From Dongia rigui (GTDB taxonomy: Bacteria; Pseudomonadota; Alphaproteobacteria; Dongiales; Dongiaceae), in contig NZ_JAXCLX010000004.1 in the NCBI RefSeq assembly GCF_034044635.1, positions 186,001 through 250,000 of the forward strand: a DNA stretch of 64,000 nucleotides, read 5' to 3'. A model generated the notes under the pieces. That model made no database searches. It had not been told where the DNA came from and saw only the letters and a program-made list of their open reading frames with translations. The translations under genes were made by a program, and so were the position numbers. This document shows positions 1 through 8,363 of this stretch, piece by piece (the stretch's first letter is position 1; every line of letters starts with the position of its first letter).

Positions 1-957
1 GCCGATCAGCTGACCGCTGCCTTGGTTGGTGGTTCGACCTCGACCACGGTTGCTCCGGTCGGCAACGATCTGATCAATGGCGATGCCGGCAATGACGCCA
101 TCCTCGGCGACAGCATCTTCGCCGGCAGCGCCGATGCGGGTTGGGCTCAGTATCTGCTCGACCATCCGGGTCTGACGACGGATGCGGCAAAATACGCCGA
201 CATCTACGCCAACCTCACGACTGGCAATCACTCCTATGCGGGTGAAGGCACCGTGGGTGGCGATGACACGATCAATGGCGGTGCCGGCAATGACTACATC
301 TATGGTCAGGGTGGCAACGACACGATCCACGGCGATGCCGACAATGACTTCATCGAAGGCGGTACGGGCAACGACACGCTCTTCGGTGATGCCGGCAACG
401 ACACGCTGAACGGTGGTGACGGCAACGATACGCTGGATGGCGGCATCGGCACCGATATCGTCAACGGTGGGGCCGGTAATGATGTCATCGTCTGGCACAC
501 CGGGCACGACGTGGATGGTGGTTCGAACACCAGCAACGACCTGTCCGGCAGCAACCTGGGTGACGTGCTTGACATCTCCGGGCTCGGCGCTGGCTCGGTG
601 GATCTCACCTCTGCCATAAATGCCAACCAGATTGATGGCATTGAAACCGTCCGGATGACGGGCGGCGGCAACCAAACGCTGGTGCTGAGCGCTCAGGATG
701 TGATCGACTTCGGTACTGGCAGCTTCAATCCCACCCCAAATAGCGGCGGGGACAACTGGGATGCCAAGGATGCGATCAAGATTGAAGGAAACAACGGTGA
801 CGTCGTGCAACTCGATGGCGGTGGCTGGTCTGAGATCACCAACCAGATCAATAACGAGCCCAGCGGCTATCGCGTCTTCGTCCATGACGGAAGCGGTCAG
901 GGCGGCATCCAAGAAGACGCTTACGTGTTGATCGCGAACAATCTGACCGTCGCGTAA
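1..957 (+). CDS. RTX calcium-binding protein, C-terminal part (5' end outside window)
   Basis: The reading frame is open from the first base, so the N-terminus lies upstream. The visible 318 residues carry several GGxGxDx-type nonapeptide repeats in two blocks (about residues 20-50 and 85-175), such as [18 protein letters not shown] and NGGDGNDTL. Such repeats form the calcium-binding parallel beta-roll of RTX proteins. The last 140 residues lack repeats and end in a hydrophobic tail (LIANNLTVA), as expected for the uncleaved C-terminal signal of type I secretion substrates. The complete type I apparatus follows immediately, so this is probably its cargo, an inference from adjacency. No catalytic domain is visible, so it could be an adhesin, an enzyme or an S-layer-like protein. 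Confidence 0.88.
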   Translation, partial: ADQLTAALVGGSTSTTVAPVGNDLINGDAGNDAILGDSIFAGSADAGWAQYLLDHPGLTTDAAKYADIYANLTTGNHSYAGEGTVGGDDTINGGAGNDYIYGQGGNDTIHGDADNDFIEGGTGNDTLFGDAGNDTLNGGDGNDTLDGGIGTDIVNGGAGNDVIVWHTGHDVDGGSNTSNDLSGSNLGDVLDISGLGAGSVDLTSAINANQIDGIETVRMTGGGNQTLVLSAQDVIDFGTGSFNPTPNSGGDNWDAKDAIKIEGNNGDVVQLDGGGWSEITNQINNEPSGYRVFVHDGSGQGGIQEDAYVLIANNLTVA

Positions 958-1316
958 CCTGCGGGTCAGACCTTGTTAAGGGGCGGGGCCTTCGGGTCCC
1001 GCCCTTTTTCTTTGTCCTGGCTTCTTGAGCGATTTGGGTGGCTTGTTAGGGGGTCCTGAAACCTCCGGTTAACCAAATCCGCCTAAGCTCTTGTCCGAGC
1101 ATGTTTGTGGGAAGGGGAGAGCGGAGGCCTGGCCGGGCCGTGGGGTTGCCGGAAATGCACGCTTTGGTGCGCCGCAGCATGCCCCGTCACATCCCGGTGC
1201 AGCCTCCGTTCTTTTTTGTCCGATACGTGCCGAGGGTCACATAGCACGGCCTTACGCGCGCCCAGAAATATGGTAAAAGGCGCGCCGAACGGCCTGAAAG
1301 AATTGGACTTCAGCTG
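958..1316. other. Intergenic region between RTX gene and secretion operon
   Basis: Apart from the terminator at 981-1010, no gene is supported in these 359 bases. Short frames of 61 and 70 codons have no ribosome binding site or family signature. The region must carry the promoter of the secretion operon unless that is read through from the RTX gene. No confident -35/-10 pair was identified. Confidence 0.5.
981..1010 (+). terminator. Rho-independent terminator after the RTX gene
   Basis: A GC-rich stem (gggcggg at 981-987 pairing with cccgccc at 998-1004, extended inward by one G-T and two C-G pairs) is capped by a TTCG tetraloop at 991-994 and followed by five T. The C(UUCG)G cap is an especially stable RNA loop. 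Confidence 0.85.
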
Positions 1317-3875
1317 ATGTCATCGAGCCCAACCGCCGGCCAGCCCGGCGCGCCCGCCCCTGGTACTTCTTCCTCAACTTCGGTTTCTGGTGTGAAGCCG
1401 GCAAATCCTGCGCCGACACCGAACCCCGCGCCGGGCCAGCCGCCCGCGGCCAAGCCAAGTTCAACCGTTGCGGGAGCCCCGGCTGCTGCGACCGGTGCCC
1501 AGGCCGCAGCTGCGGCAGGCGGCAAGCCGGCCGTTCAGCCCAGTGCTGTGCCACCGAGTGCCGCCTCGACCGGCGCCAATCCCGCAGGCGCGGTTCCGCC
1601 CGCGGCCGCGCCTTCCGGTGCCGTACCCCCAGGTGCCATACCGCCCGGCGCGCTGCCTGCTGGCTTCAAGATGGGTGCCAATCCCATTGCGACGGCAACA
1701 CCCGCCGGGGCGCCGGCCGAGTATTCCGGTCCCAGCATGCGCGAGGACCCGCTGCTCTCCTGCCTCGTCATCCTGACCCGCATTTTCTCCAATCCGCGCT
1801 CGCCGGCCGCCATTTCGCACGGCCTGCCGATCTCGGATGAGGGCCTCACGCCCGACCTTTTCCTGCGGGCGGCCGACCGCGTCGGCCTCGCCGCCAACAA
1901 GGTCAGGAAGAAGCTCGACAAGGTCGACGGCATGACATTGCCGGCGGTGCTGCTGCTCAAAGACCGCAAGGCCTGCGTCATGCTCTCGGTGCCGAAGAAC
2001 GGCAGTGTCGAGGTGGCGACGCCGGACACGATGGACGGTTCGCATTCCATCCCGCTTGCCAATCTGCTGGAGCTCTATACCGGCCAGATGCTGGTGGTGC
2101 GCCCGAAGATCCGCCTCGACAACCGCTCGGCGGACATGACCGAAGCCAAGGGCCGCAACTGGTTCTGGGCCAATGTCATGCGCTATACGCCGGTCTATCT
2201 CGAGGTCGTCGTCGCGGCGTTGCTGATCAATTTCTTCACCATCGGCACATCGCTTTTCTCGATGCAGGTTTACGACCGCGTCGTGCCCAACAAGGCGGAA
2301 GAAACGCTGCTGATGCTGGCGGCCGGTGTGCTGCTGGTCTTCTTCTTCGACTTCGTGCTGCGAACCTTGCGCGCCTATTTCCTCGACATGGCCGGCAAGT
2401 CGCTGGACCGGAAGGTATCATCCGCGCTGTTCCAGCAGATGCTGTCGATCCGCATGGCATCCGGCCCGCAATCGGCCGGCGCCTTCGCCAGCAACATCCA
2501 ATCCTATGAATCCTTGCGCGATTTCTTCACCTCGGCAACGCTGTCGGCCATCATCGACCTGCCGTTTGTCTTCATCTTCCTGATCATCGTCTGGGTCATC
2601 GCCGGTGAAGTCGCCATCGTGCCTGCGGTGCTGATCCCGCTGGTGATCGCGGTCAGTGTGCTGGTGCAGATCCCGATGAAGCGCGCCGTCGAGCGTTCCT
2701 ATCGCGAAAGCGCCCAGAAGCATGCGACCCTGGTCGAAGCCATCAACGGCCTCGACATGATCAAGGCAAGCTCCGCCGAAGGCCAGTTGCAGCGCGACTG
2801 GGACGGTTATGTCGCGGCCTCGTCGGAATCGGCCAAGACCTCGCGCTTCTGGTCGACCATCGCCGTCAACTTCGTGATGATGTCGTCGAACCTCGCTTTT
2901 GCCGGTGTCATCATCGTCGGCTGCTACAAGATCTTCACCCACGACCCGGCCTCCAACACGCCGGCACTGACGACCGGTGCAATGGTCGCTGCATCGATGC
3001 TGACCAGCCGGGCCATGTCACCGCTGGGGCAGATCGCCGGCCTGATCGTGCGCTTCCACCAATCCTGGACGTCGCTCAAAGGCCTCAACCGCATGATGGC
3101 GCTGCCCGTCGAGCGGCCGCATGGCAAGACCTTCCTGCGGCGCCCGATCATCGAAGGCGCCATCGAATTCCGCAACGTGCAGTTCAAGTACCCGAACGCG
3201 CAGGTTCCGGCCCTCGACGGCATCTCCTTCCGCATCCAGCCAGGCGAACGCGTCGGCATCGTCGGCCGCATCGGGTCCGGAAAGACCACCATCGAGCGCC
3301 TGGTGCTGGGGCTGTTCGAGCCGACCGAGGGTGCCGTGCTGGTTGACGGCGTCGATATCCGGCAGCTCGACCCAACGGATCTGCGCCAAAGCGTCGGCTG
3401 CGTGCTGCAGGACCCGCATCTCTTCTTCGGCTCGGTCAAGGACAACATCACCCTTGGCGCGCCTTATGTGGACGAAGACTCCGTCATTCGTGCCGCAACG
3501 CTTGCGGGTGTCGACCAGTTCGTGCGCCAGCACCCCTCCGGCTACGACATGCCGGTCGGTGAAAACGGCCGCTATCTCTCCGGCGGCCAGCGCCAGTCGG
3601 TGGCCGTGGCGCGCGCGATGCTGCTCAACCCGCCGATCCTGCTGCTCGATGAACCAACCAGTTCGATGGACAATTCGACCGAGAACGCCTTCAAGGCACG
3701 CCTTGGCGAGATCGCCCATGGGAAGACCATGTTGCTGGTGACCCACCGCAATTCCATGCTGACCCTGGTCGATCGCCTGATCGTCCTCGATCGCGGCAAG
3801 GTCGTGGCGGATGGCCCGAAGGCCGGCGTGCTCGATGCACTTATGAAGGGGCGCATCCGCGCCAATGAAGGCTGA
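1317..3875 (+). CDS. Type I secretion system ABC transporter, permease/ATPase fusion
   Basis: Inner-membrane exporter of the HlyB/PrtD type, 852 residues. Order: an Ala/Pro-rich low-complexity extension (about 1-135), a C39-like domain (about 140-265), a six-helix membrane domain (about 285-560), and an ATPase domain. The ATPase has Walker A GRIGSGKTT near residue 653, signature LSGGQ near 753 and Walker B LLLDEPT near 778. In the C39-like part the catalytic Cys and His of the bacteriocin-type peptidase appear replaced (DPLLSCL in place of a DCG core, CVML in place of HFVVL), so it should bind cargo rather than cut it. The gene lies 5 bases upstream of the HlyD-type adaptor. The Pro/Ala extension is unusual for the family. 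The ATG at 1317 has only a weak ribosome binding site; a start downstream would drop part of the extension. Confidence 0.93.
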   Translation: MSSSPTAGQPGAPAPGTSSSTSVSGVKPANPAPTPNPAPGQPPAAKPSSTVAGAPAAATGAQAAAAAGGKPAVQPSAVPPSAASTGANPAGAVPPAAAPSGAVPPGAIPPGALPAGFKMGANPIATATPAGAPAEYSGPSMREDPLLSCLVILTRIFSNPRSPAAISHGLPISDEGLTPDLFLRAADRVGLAANKVRKKLDKVDGMTLPAVLLLKDRKACVMLSVPKNGSVEVATPDTMDGSHSIPLANLLELYTGQMLVVRPKIRLDNRSADMTEAKGRNWFWANVMRYTPVYLEVVVAALLINFFTIGTSLFSMQVYDRVVPNKAEETLLMLAAGVLLVFFFDFVLRTLRAYFLDMAGKSLDRKVSSALFQQMLSIRMASGPQSAGAFASNIQSYESLRDFFTSATLSAIIDLPFVFIFLIIVWVIAGEVAIVPAVLIPLVIAVSVLVQIPMKRAVERSYRESAQKHATLVEAINGLDMIKASSAEGQLQRDWDGYVAASSESAKTSRFWSTIAVNFVMMSSNLAFAGVIIVGCYKIFTHDPASNTPALTTGAMVAASMLTSRAMSPLGQIAGLIVRFHQSWTSLKGLNRMMALPVERPHGKTFLRRPIIEGAIEFRNVQFKYPNAQVPALDGISFRIQPGERVGIVGRIGSGKTTIERLVLGLFEPTEGAVLVDGVDIRQLDPTDLRQSVGCVLQDPHLFFGSVKDNITLGAPYVDEDSVIRAATLAGVDQFVRQHPSGYDMPVGENGRYLSGGQRQSVAVARAMLLNPPILLLDEPTSSMDNSTENAFKARLGEIAHGKTMLLVTHRNSMLTLVDRLIVLDRGKVVADGPKAGVLDALMKGRIRANEG

Positions 3876-3880
3876 CGCAA

Positions 3881-5209
3881 ATGTCGATTACCAATAAGGA
3901 CCTATGGATTGATCCGGCTACTTCCGAAAAGGAAGGCACGCGTCTCTTCAGCCACCTGCTTCTGCTGGCGATCTTCATCGTCGGCGCGGTGTTTCTCGTC
4001 TGGTCGAACTATGCGGTCCTCGACGTCATCACGCGCGGCGAGGCCAAGGTGGTGCCGTCCAGCCAGACCCAGGTGATCCAGAGTCTCGACGGCGGCATTC
4101 TCGAGGACATGAAAGTCCGCGACGGCCAGACGGTGGAGAAGGGGCAGCCGATCCTCATCATCCGCAACGACACGGCGGTGGCGAGCCTGGCTGAATTGAC
4201 ACAGCGCTTTTACATTGCGACCGCGGCGATCGCTCGGCTGCAGGCCGAAATCGACGGCGTGAAGTCGGCGGACGATATCAAGTTCCCGAAGGATCTGGTC
4301 GAGAAGTACCCGGACAAGGTGGCAGCCGAAAAGGGGCAGTTCACCGTGCGCGCGGCCCAGCTCCGGTCGCAGCAGGCGACGCTCAACGACGAAGTGGCAC
4401 AGCGCCAGCAGGAAGTGCGCGCCATCGACACCAAGATCAAATCCGCCCGCAGCCTGATCGGCACGGCGCAGAAGCGCCTCGACAACCTCATCAAGCTGCG
4501 GGCCGCCGGCGGCGCCGGCGAGAACGAGGTGCTGGAGGGCCAGCAGCAGGTCCAGCAGTTCCAGGCCGACATCGAAAACGCCCAGGCCGAGCGCCCCGCG
4601 GCCATGGCAGCCCTGCAGGCGGCCCAGTCAAAGGGGATGGAAGCGGTCCAGACCTACCGCGCGCAGGCCGCACAGGAGATCGCCAAGCACCAGACGGACC
4701 TGTCGACAGTCACGGAATCGATGAAAGACGCCGGTGCGAAGGTCCGCCGGACGGAAGTCCTGTCTCCCGTGAAGGGAACTGTGAAGGACATCAAGATTCG
4801 CACCATTGGCGGCGTCATCCAGCCGGCCCAGGACATCATGGAAATCGTCCCGATTGAGGACAATCTTCTCATTGAAGCCAATATCCGGCCCCAAGACCGC
4901 GGGTTCATCGCGCCCGGGCAGCCGGCAAAGGTTAAGATCACGGCCTATGACTTTTCGATCTATGGCGGGCTCGACGGCACGGTGGAGGACATCAGCGCCG
5001 ACGCCATCGAGAATGAAAAGAAAGAGTTGTATTTTCGGGTGCGTCTACGTACTACCAAGAACTCTCTCGTCGGCAAGGAAGGCCAGGATCTGCCTATTAT
5101 TCCGGGTATGACCGCCTCAGTGGACATCCTCACCGGCAAGAAAACTGTCCTAGAGTATTTGTTGAAACCAATCCTAAAGGCGCGCGAGCAAGCCATGACG
5201 GAAAGGTAA
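3881..5209 (+). CDS. HlyD family type I secretion periplasmic adaptor
   Basis: Membrane fusion protein that links the ABC exporter to the outer-membrane channel. The 442 residues hold one N-terminal membrane segment (about 28-48), a lipoyl-like half motif (QSLDGGILEDMKVRDGQTV, about 70-90), long Gln/Ala/Glu-rich coiled coil (about 105-290) and a C-terminal beta-barrel region typical of the AprE/PrsE branch (PIEDNLLIEANI, ending TGKKTVLEYLLKPI). Length and the C-terminal TVLEYLLKP motif match the family. It starts 5 bases after the exporter gene, so the two are cotranscribed, and the TolC-type gene follows after 149 bases. Confidence 0.93.
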   Translation: MSITNKDLWIDPATSEKEGTRLFSHLLLLAIFIVGAVFLVWSNYAVLDVITRGEAKVVPSSQTQVIQSLDGGILEDMKVRDGQTVEKGQPILIIRNDTAVASLAELTQRFYIATAAIARLQAEIDGVKSADDIKFPKDLVEKYPDKVAAEKGQFTVRAAQLRSQQATLNDEVAQRQQEVRAIDTKIKSARSLIGTAQKRLDNLIKLRAAGGAGENEVLEGQQQVQQFQADIENAQAERPAAMAALQAAQSKGMEAVQTYRAQAAQEIAKHQTDLSTVTESMKDAGAKVRRTEVLSPVKGTVKDIKIRTIGGVIQPAQDIMEIVPIEDNLLIEANIRPQDRGFIAPGQPAKVKITAYDFSIYGGLDGTVEDISADAIENEKKELYFRVRLRTTKNSLVGKEGQDLPIIPGMTASVDILTGKKTVLEYLLKPILKAREQAMTER

Positions 5210-5358
5210 GAAAAAGTTGCTGCATCAAGTGCCTAAATCAGGTAAAAACGGTCGAGTGGAATTGCCTTAAAATATGATTAACGAGTAAACTTGTTGTCAT
5301 CCCGGCGCCGAATCGACGGTGTCAATGAAGACCGGGACCAGCTTTGGGGGTAGCGAGC

Positions 5359-6747
5359 ATGATTGAAGTTACGCGGACGCGCATCACGAAGGCGCTGCTG
5401 CTTGGCGCCGTTGTTGGTACGGCCTTCGGCATTGGTGTCAATGGCGCGCAAGCGATGTCGCTCAAAGACGCGATCCAGCTTGTCGTGACGACAAACCCGA
5501 CCGTTGGCGAGCAGGTCAAGAACCGCCGCTCGATCGACCATGAACTCCGCCAGGCGCGCGGTGCGTATCTCCCGCAGATCGATGCCGAATTCAACATGGG
5601 CCCGGAATTCTCTGAGAACGGCGGCGTGGACCATCCGGACGCGACGCTGAACCAGGGGCCGCATGATCATGGCCGCGTGCTCTTCACGCAGAACGCTCAG
5701 GTCAGCTTGCAGCAGCCGATTTTCGACGGTGGCCGCATCGACAGCGAAGTTGAGCGCCAGAAGGGCCGCATCCGCTCGCAGGCTGAGCGTATCCAGGACG
5801 AAGCCCAGGTGCAGTCGCTGGACGCCGTTCAAGTTTACCTCGACGTGCTGCGTCACACTGAACGCGTGACCAACGCGGAAGAAAACGTCCGCGCTCACGA
5901 AGAAATTCTCGGCCTCGTGCAGAAGCGTGCCGAACTCGGCGGCGGCAACATCGCCGACGTCCGCCAGGCGGAAGCCCGTCTCGCGACCGCTCGTTCCAGC
6001 CTCATCCAGATCCAGGGTGACCTGCGCAACTCGCAAGCCACTTTCCAGCGCGTCGTTGGCCAGCCGGCCGGTGATTTGGAGCCGGTGACCACTGCCGCCG
6101 ACATGCCGATCCCGGCCGATGTCGAGCAGTCTGTCGCGCGCGGTCTGCAGGTGAATCCGAAGGTGCTGCTCGAGAAGCACGACATCCAGGTCGCCCAGTC
6201 CGAACTTGACGTCGAAGATGCCGCTTTCTGGCCGCAGGTCGAATTGCAGCTGACCGGCAATACCTCGCAGCACGCCAATGGCCGCGAAGACAACACCTAC
6301 AACGCCGCTGCGCTCCTCAACATCCAGTACAACCTCTACAAGGGTGGTGCTGACGTTGCGCGCTCCAAGGAATTCAAGGAGCACATCAACGAGCAGCTCG
6401 AGCAGCTTCGCCAGCGTGAGCGCGAAGTCGAGGAAGACGTCCGCGTCTCCTGGGCTGATCGCCAGACGCAGCAGGAAAGCATCGCCAACCTGGAAAAGCA
6501 GGTCGATGCCAACCAGCAGACCAAGGACGTCTACCAGCAGCAGTTCGATATCGGCCAGCGCGGCCTGCTCGATCTGCTCGACGCCGCCAACGACCTGTTC
6601 CTGTCGAAGGACGATCTGATTTCGGCCCGGTCGTTCGAGACCTTTGCCGGTTATCGTATCGTCGCTGCCCAGGGTGAACTGGTGCAGTATGTCGGCGCCC
6701 AGATGCCGGTCGAAGCGACCCCGGACGAAGTCAACTACGCCGAGTAA
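5359..6747 (+). CDS. TolC family outer-membrane channel (type I secretion)
   Basis: Outer-membrane efflux protein, 462 residues from the ATG at 5359, which has a GGGGG run 8 bases upstream; the frame also opens at a TTG (5344) that is less likely. A signal peptide ends near GAQAMS. The body shows two OEP repeats, long alpha-helical stretches rich in Gln/Glu/Arg, and the GLLDLLDAANDLF motif near the C-terminus that is typical of TolC proteins. Position directly after exporter and adaptor indicates that it is the outer-membrane exit of this type I system. A second TolC-type gene lies at 8364-9734. Confidence 0.92.
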   Translation: MIEVTRTRITKALLLGAVVGTAFGIGVNGAQAMSLKDAIQLVVTTNPTVGEQVKNRRSIDHELRQARGAYLPQIDAEFNMGPEFSENGGVDHPDATLNQGPHDHGRVLFTQNAQVSLQQPIFDGGRIDSEVERQKGRIRSQAERIQDEAQVQSLDAVQVYLDVLRHTERVTNAEENVRAHEEILGLVQKRAELGGGNIADVRQAEARLATARSSLIQIQGDLRNSQATFQRVVGQPAGDLEPVTTAADMPIPADVEQSVARGLQVNPKVLLEKHDIQVAQSELDVEDAAFWPQVELQLTGNTSQHANGREDNTYNAAALLNIQYNLYKGGADVARSKEFKEHINEQLEQLRQREREVEEDVRVSWADRQTQQESIANLEKQVDANQQTKDVYQQQFDIGQRGLLDLLDAANDLFLSKDDLISARSFETFAGYRIVAAQGELVQYVGAQMPVEATPDEVNYAE

Positions 6748-6770
6748 CGGCTGGCTTCAGTTAGGCTAAA

Positions 6771-6805
6771 AAAAAGGCCCCGCAGCGAAAGTTGCGGGGC
6801 CTTTT
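6771..6805. terminator. Bidirectional terminator between TolC-type gene and tRNA-Cys
   Basis: Perfect inverted repeat, aaaaggccccgca (6772-6784) and tgcggggcctttt (6793-6805), with an 8-base loop. The A and T runs at the two ends give a poly-U tail in both directions, ending the plus-strand secretion operon and the minus-strand tRNA-Cys. Confidence 0.88.
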
Positions 6806-6881
6806 GCTTGTCGGCCCCACGGCTTCAACGGGGCCGCGGATCGGACACCGATCGCAAAATCACTGGCTGGAAAGGGCGTTT

Positions 6882-6955
6882 TGGAGGCCCGGGCCGGAAT
6901 CGAACCGACGTACGAGGATTTGCAGTCCTCTGCATGGCCACTCTGCCACCGGGCC
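6882..6955 (-). tRNA. tRNA-Cys (GCA)
   Basis: Cloverleaf on the minus strand: acceptor stem GGCCCGG/CCGGGCC, D arm beginning GCAG, anticodon stem GAGGA/TCCTC around loop CTGCAAA (anticodon GCA), T arm GTCGG-TTCGATT-CCGGC, discriminator U (a cysteine identity base) and an encoded CCA end. 74 nt including CCA. Confidence 0.96.
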
Positions 6956-7278
6956 TGCGGGTGCGGACAGTTTCGACGCACCAAAAGGCGAGCGCACGTA
7001 TAGAGCCTGTCATGGGGCAGGGTCAAGGGTGTGAACGACGCCGGAAGCGGTAAAATTGAATCCCTCATGTCTCTGTTTTTTCGGCATGAATCGGGGTCAA
7101 TGGGGCTATTATCCCTGGATCGGAAGCGGCCGGTTTGGGGTACGGCTGCTTGTCGCAATGCGGCAATGCGGCTATAAACCGACCCTATGATCGGCCCCAT
7201 GACTCGTGGGCCGGGTGACGCCTGCAGACGGTCGAATCCAGCGACCCTGGCTGCGGCGATTGAGGATGACCAAGGGGT
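6956..7278. other. Intergenic region upstream of the isoaspartate methyltransferase-like gene
   Basis: 323 bases with no supported gene. The left part should hold the tRNA-Cys promoter (minus strand) and the right part the promoter for the gene at 7279. No convincing -35/-10 pair or operator was recognised. Confidence 0.45.
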
Positions 7279-7974
7279 ATGACGATGGCGACGGCAGCAA
7301 CGACGACCAGCGCAGCGAAAGATTATGCGGCGGCACGGCGTTTCATGGTGGACGGTCAGATCCGCACCAACAAGGTGACGGATGAGCGTCTGATCGAGGC
7401 GCTTGTCGACATCCCGCGCGAGCGCTTTGTGCCGTCGGCGCTGGAGGCCCGGGCCTATCTCGATGACGACCTGCCCGTTGGCAATGGCCGCTATCTCATG
7501 GAACCCATGGTTCTCGCGCGTCTGATCCAAAGCCTGCACGTCCAACCTGGCGACCGCGTGTTGGTGGTTGGGGCCGCCGGCGGCTACAGCGCGGCGTTGC
7601 TGGCGCGTCTGGGTGCAACCGTGACAGCGCTTGAAAGCGATAGCGCCCTGGGCGCTGCGGCCCGTGCGGCGCTCAGCCATGGCCGCGCCGATGCAACCCT
7701 CGTCGCCGGCCCGCTCCAGGAAGGCTACGCCCAGGGCGGCCCCTATGCCGCCATTCTGATCGAAGGCGCCGTTGCTGAAGTGCCGGCCCGTCTGCTCGAA
7801 CAATTGAAGCAGGAAGGCAAGCTGGCCACGGTCCTGCGCGACAACAATGTCACCAGCGGGCGCGCTGTGCTCGTGACCCGCGGCGCTGCCGGGACGGTGG
7901 GTACGCGCATCCTGTTCGATGCCAATACGCCCCTTCTGCCTGGCTTCGAGCCGGCCCCGGCCTTCACTTTTTGA
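7279..7974 (+). CDS. Protein-L-isoaspartate O-methyltransferase family protein
   Basis: 231-residue Rossmann-fold methyltransferase of the PCMT group, which methylates damaged isoaspartyl residues using S-adenosylmethionine. Seen: a start region with VDGQIRTNKVTD and IPRERFVPS, the family motif LMEPMVLARLIQ, and a SAM-binding stretch VLVVGAAGGYSAALLARLGA (about 95-115). True Pcm enzymes carry VLEIGTGSGYQ here, so this is a divergent paralogue whose activity is uncertain. In alphaproteobacteria this paralogue is often found beside a TolC gene, as here, and a role linked to the envelope has not been established. Start ATG 7279 follows an AAGGGG ribosome binding site. Confidence 0.85.
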   Translation: MTMATAATTTSAAKDYAAARRFMVDGQIRTNKVTDERLIEALVDIPRERFVPSALEARAYLDDDLPVGNGRYLMEPMVLARLIQSLHVQPGDRVLVVGAAGGYSAALLARLGATVTALESDSALGAAARAALSHGRADATLVAGPLQEGYAQGGPYAAILIEGAVAEVPARLLEQLKQEGKLATVLRDNNVTSGRAVLVTRGAAGTVGTRILFDANTPLLPGFEPAPAFTF

Positions 7975-7985
7975 TCTCCGATCCG

Positions 7986-8318
7986 ATGGGGCAGGGGAAC
8001 GGCATCGAGATTGAAGCTGCAGGTTTGCGCGACATGATTGCAGCGGATGCCGACATCCAACTGATTGACGTTCGCGAACCCTGGGAAGTGGACATCTGCC
8101 GCATATCCGACAGCCGCTCGATCCCGCTTGGCGACTTGCAGCAGCGCGCAAGCGAACTGAGCACGGACAAGACAATGGTGATGATCTGCCACCACGGCAC
8201 GCGGAGCTACCGTGCTACCATGTGGTTGCGCCAGAATGGCTTCGACAAGGCGCTGAATCTTGCTGGCGGCATTGACGCATGGGCTCGCGAAATCGAGCCC
8301 GGCATGCCGCGCTATTGA
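7986..8318 (+). CDS. Rhodanese-like domain protein
   Basis: Single-domain sulfurtransferase of about 110 residues. Motifs: LIDVREPWEVDICRI near the N-terminus and the active-site loop CHHGTRS with the catalytic Cys, CxxGxR(S/T) as in GlpE/ThiI-type rhodaneses, followed by LAGGIDAWA. It probably transfers sulfane sulfur in the cytoplasm. The frame opens with a TTG at 7971 that overlaps the previous stop; ATG 7986 is the first ATG, neither has a strong ribosome binding site, and translation coupled to the upstream gene is likely. It sits between the methyltransferase-like gene and a TolC-type gene. Confidence 0.86.
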   Translation: MGQGNGIEIEAAGLRDMIAADADIQLIDVREPWEVDICRISDSRSIPLGDLQQRASELSTDKTMVMICHHGTRSYRATMWLRQNGFDKALNLAGGIDAWAREIEPGMPRY

Positions 8319-8363
8319 TATTCGTGATTTGAAAGAGTGAACGGGAAGGGACGGTTGAGGATC

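Noticed and set aside
1091..1317. Short open frames of 61 and 70 codons before the exporter gene
   Set aside because: No ribosome binding site, family or coding features; the region is intergenic.
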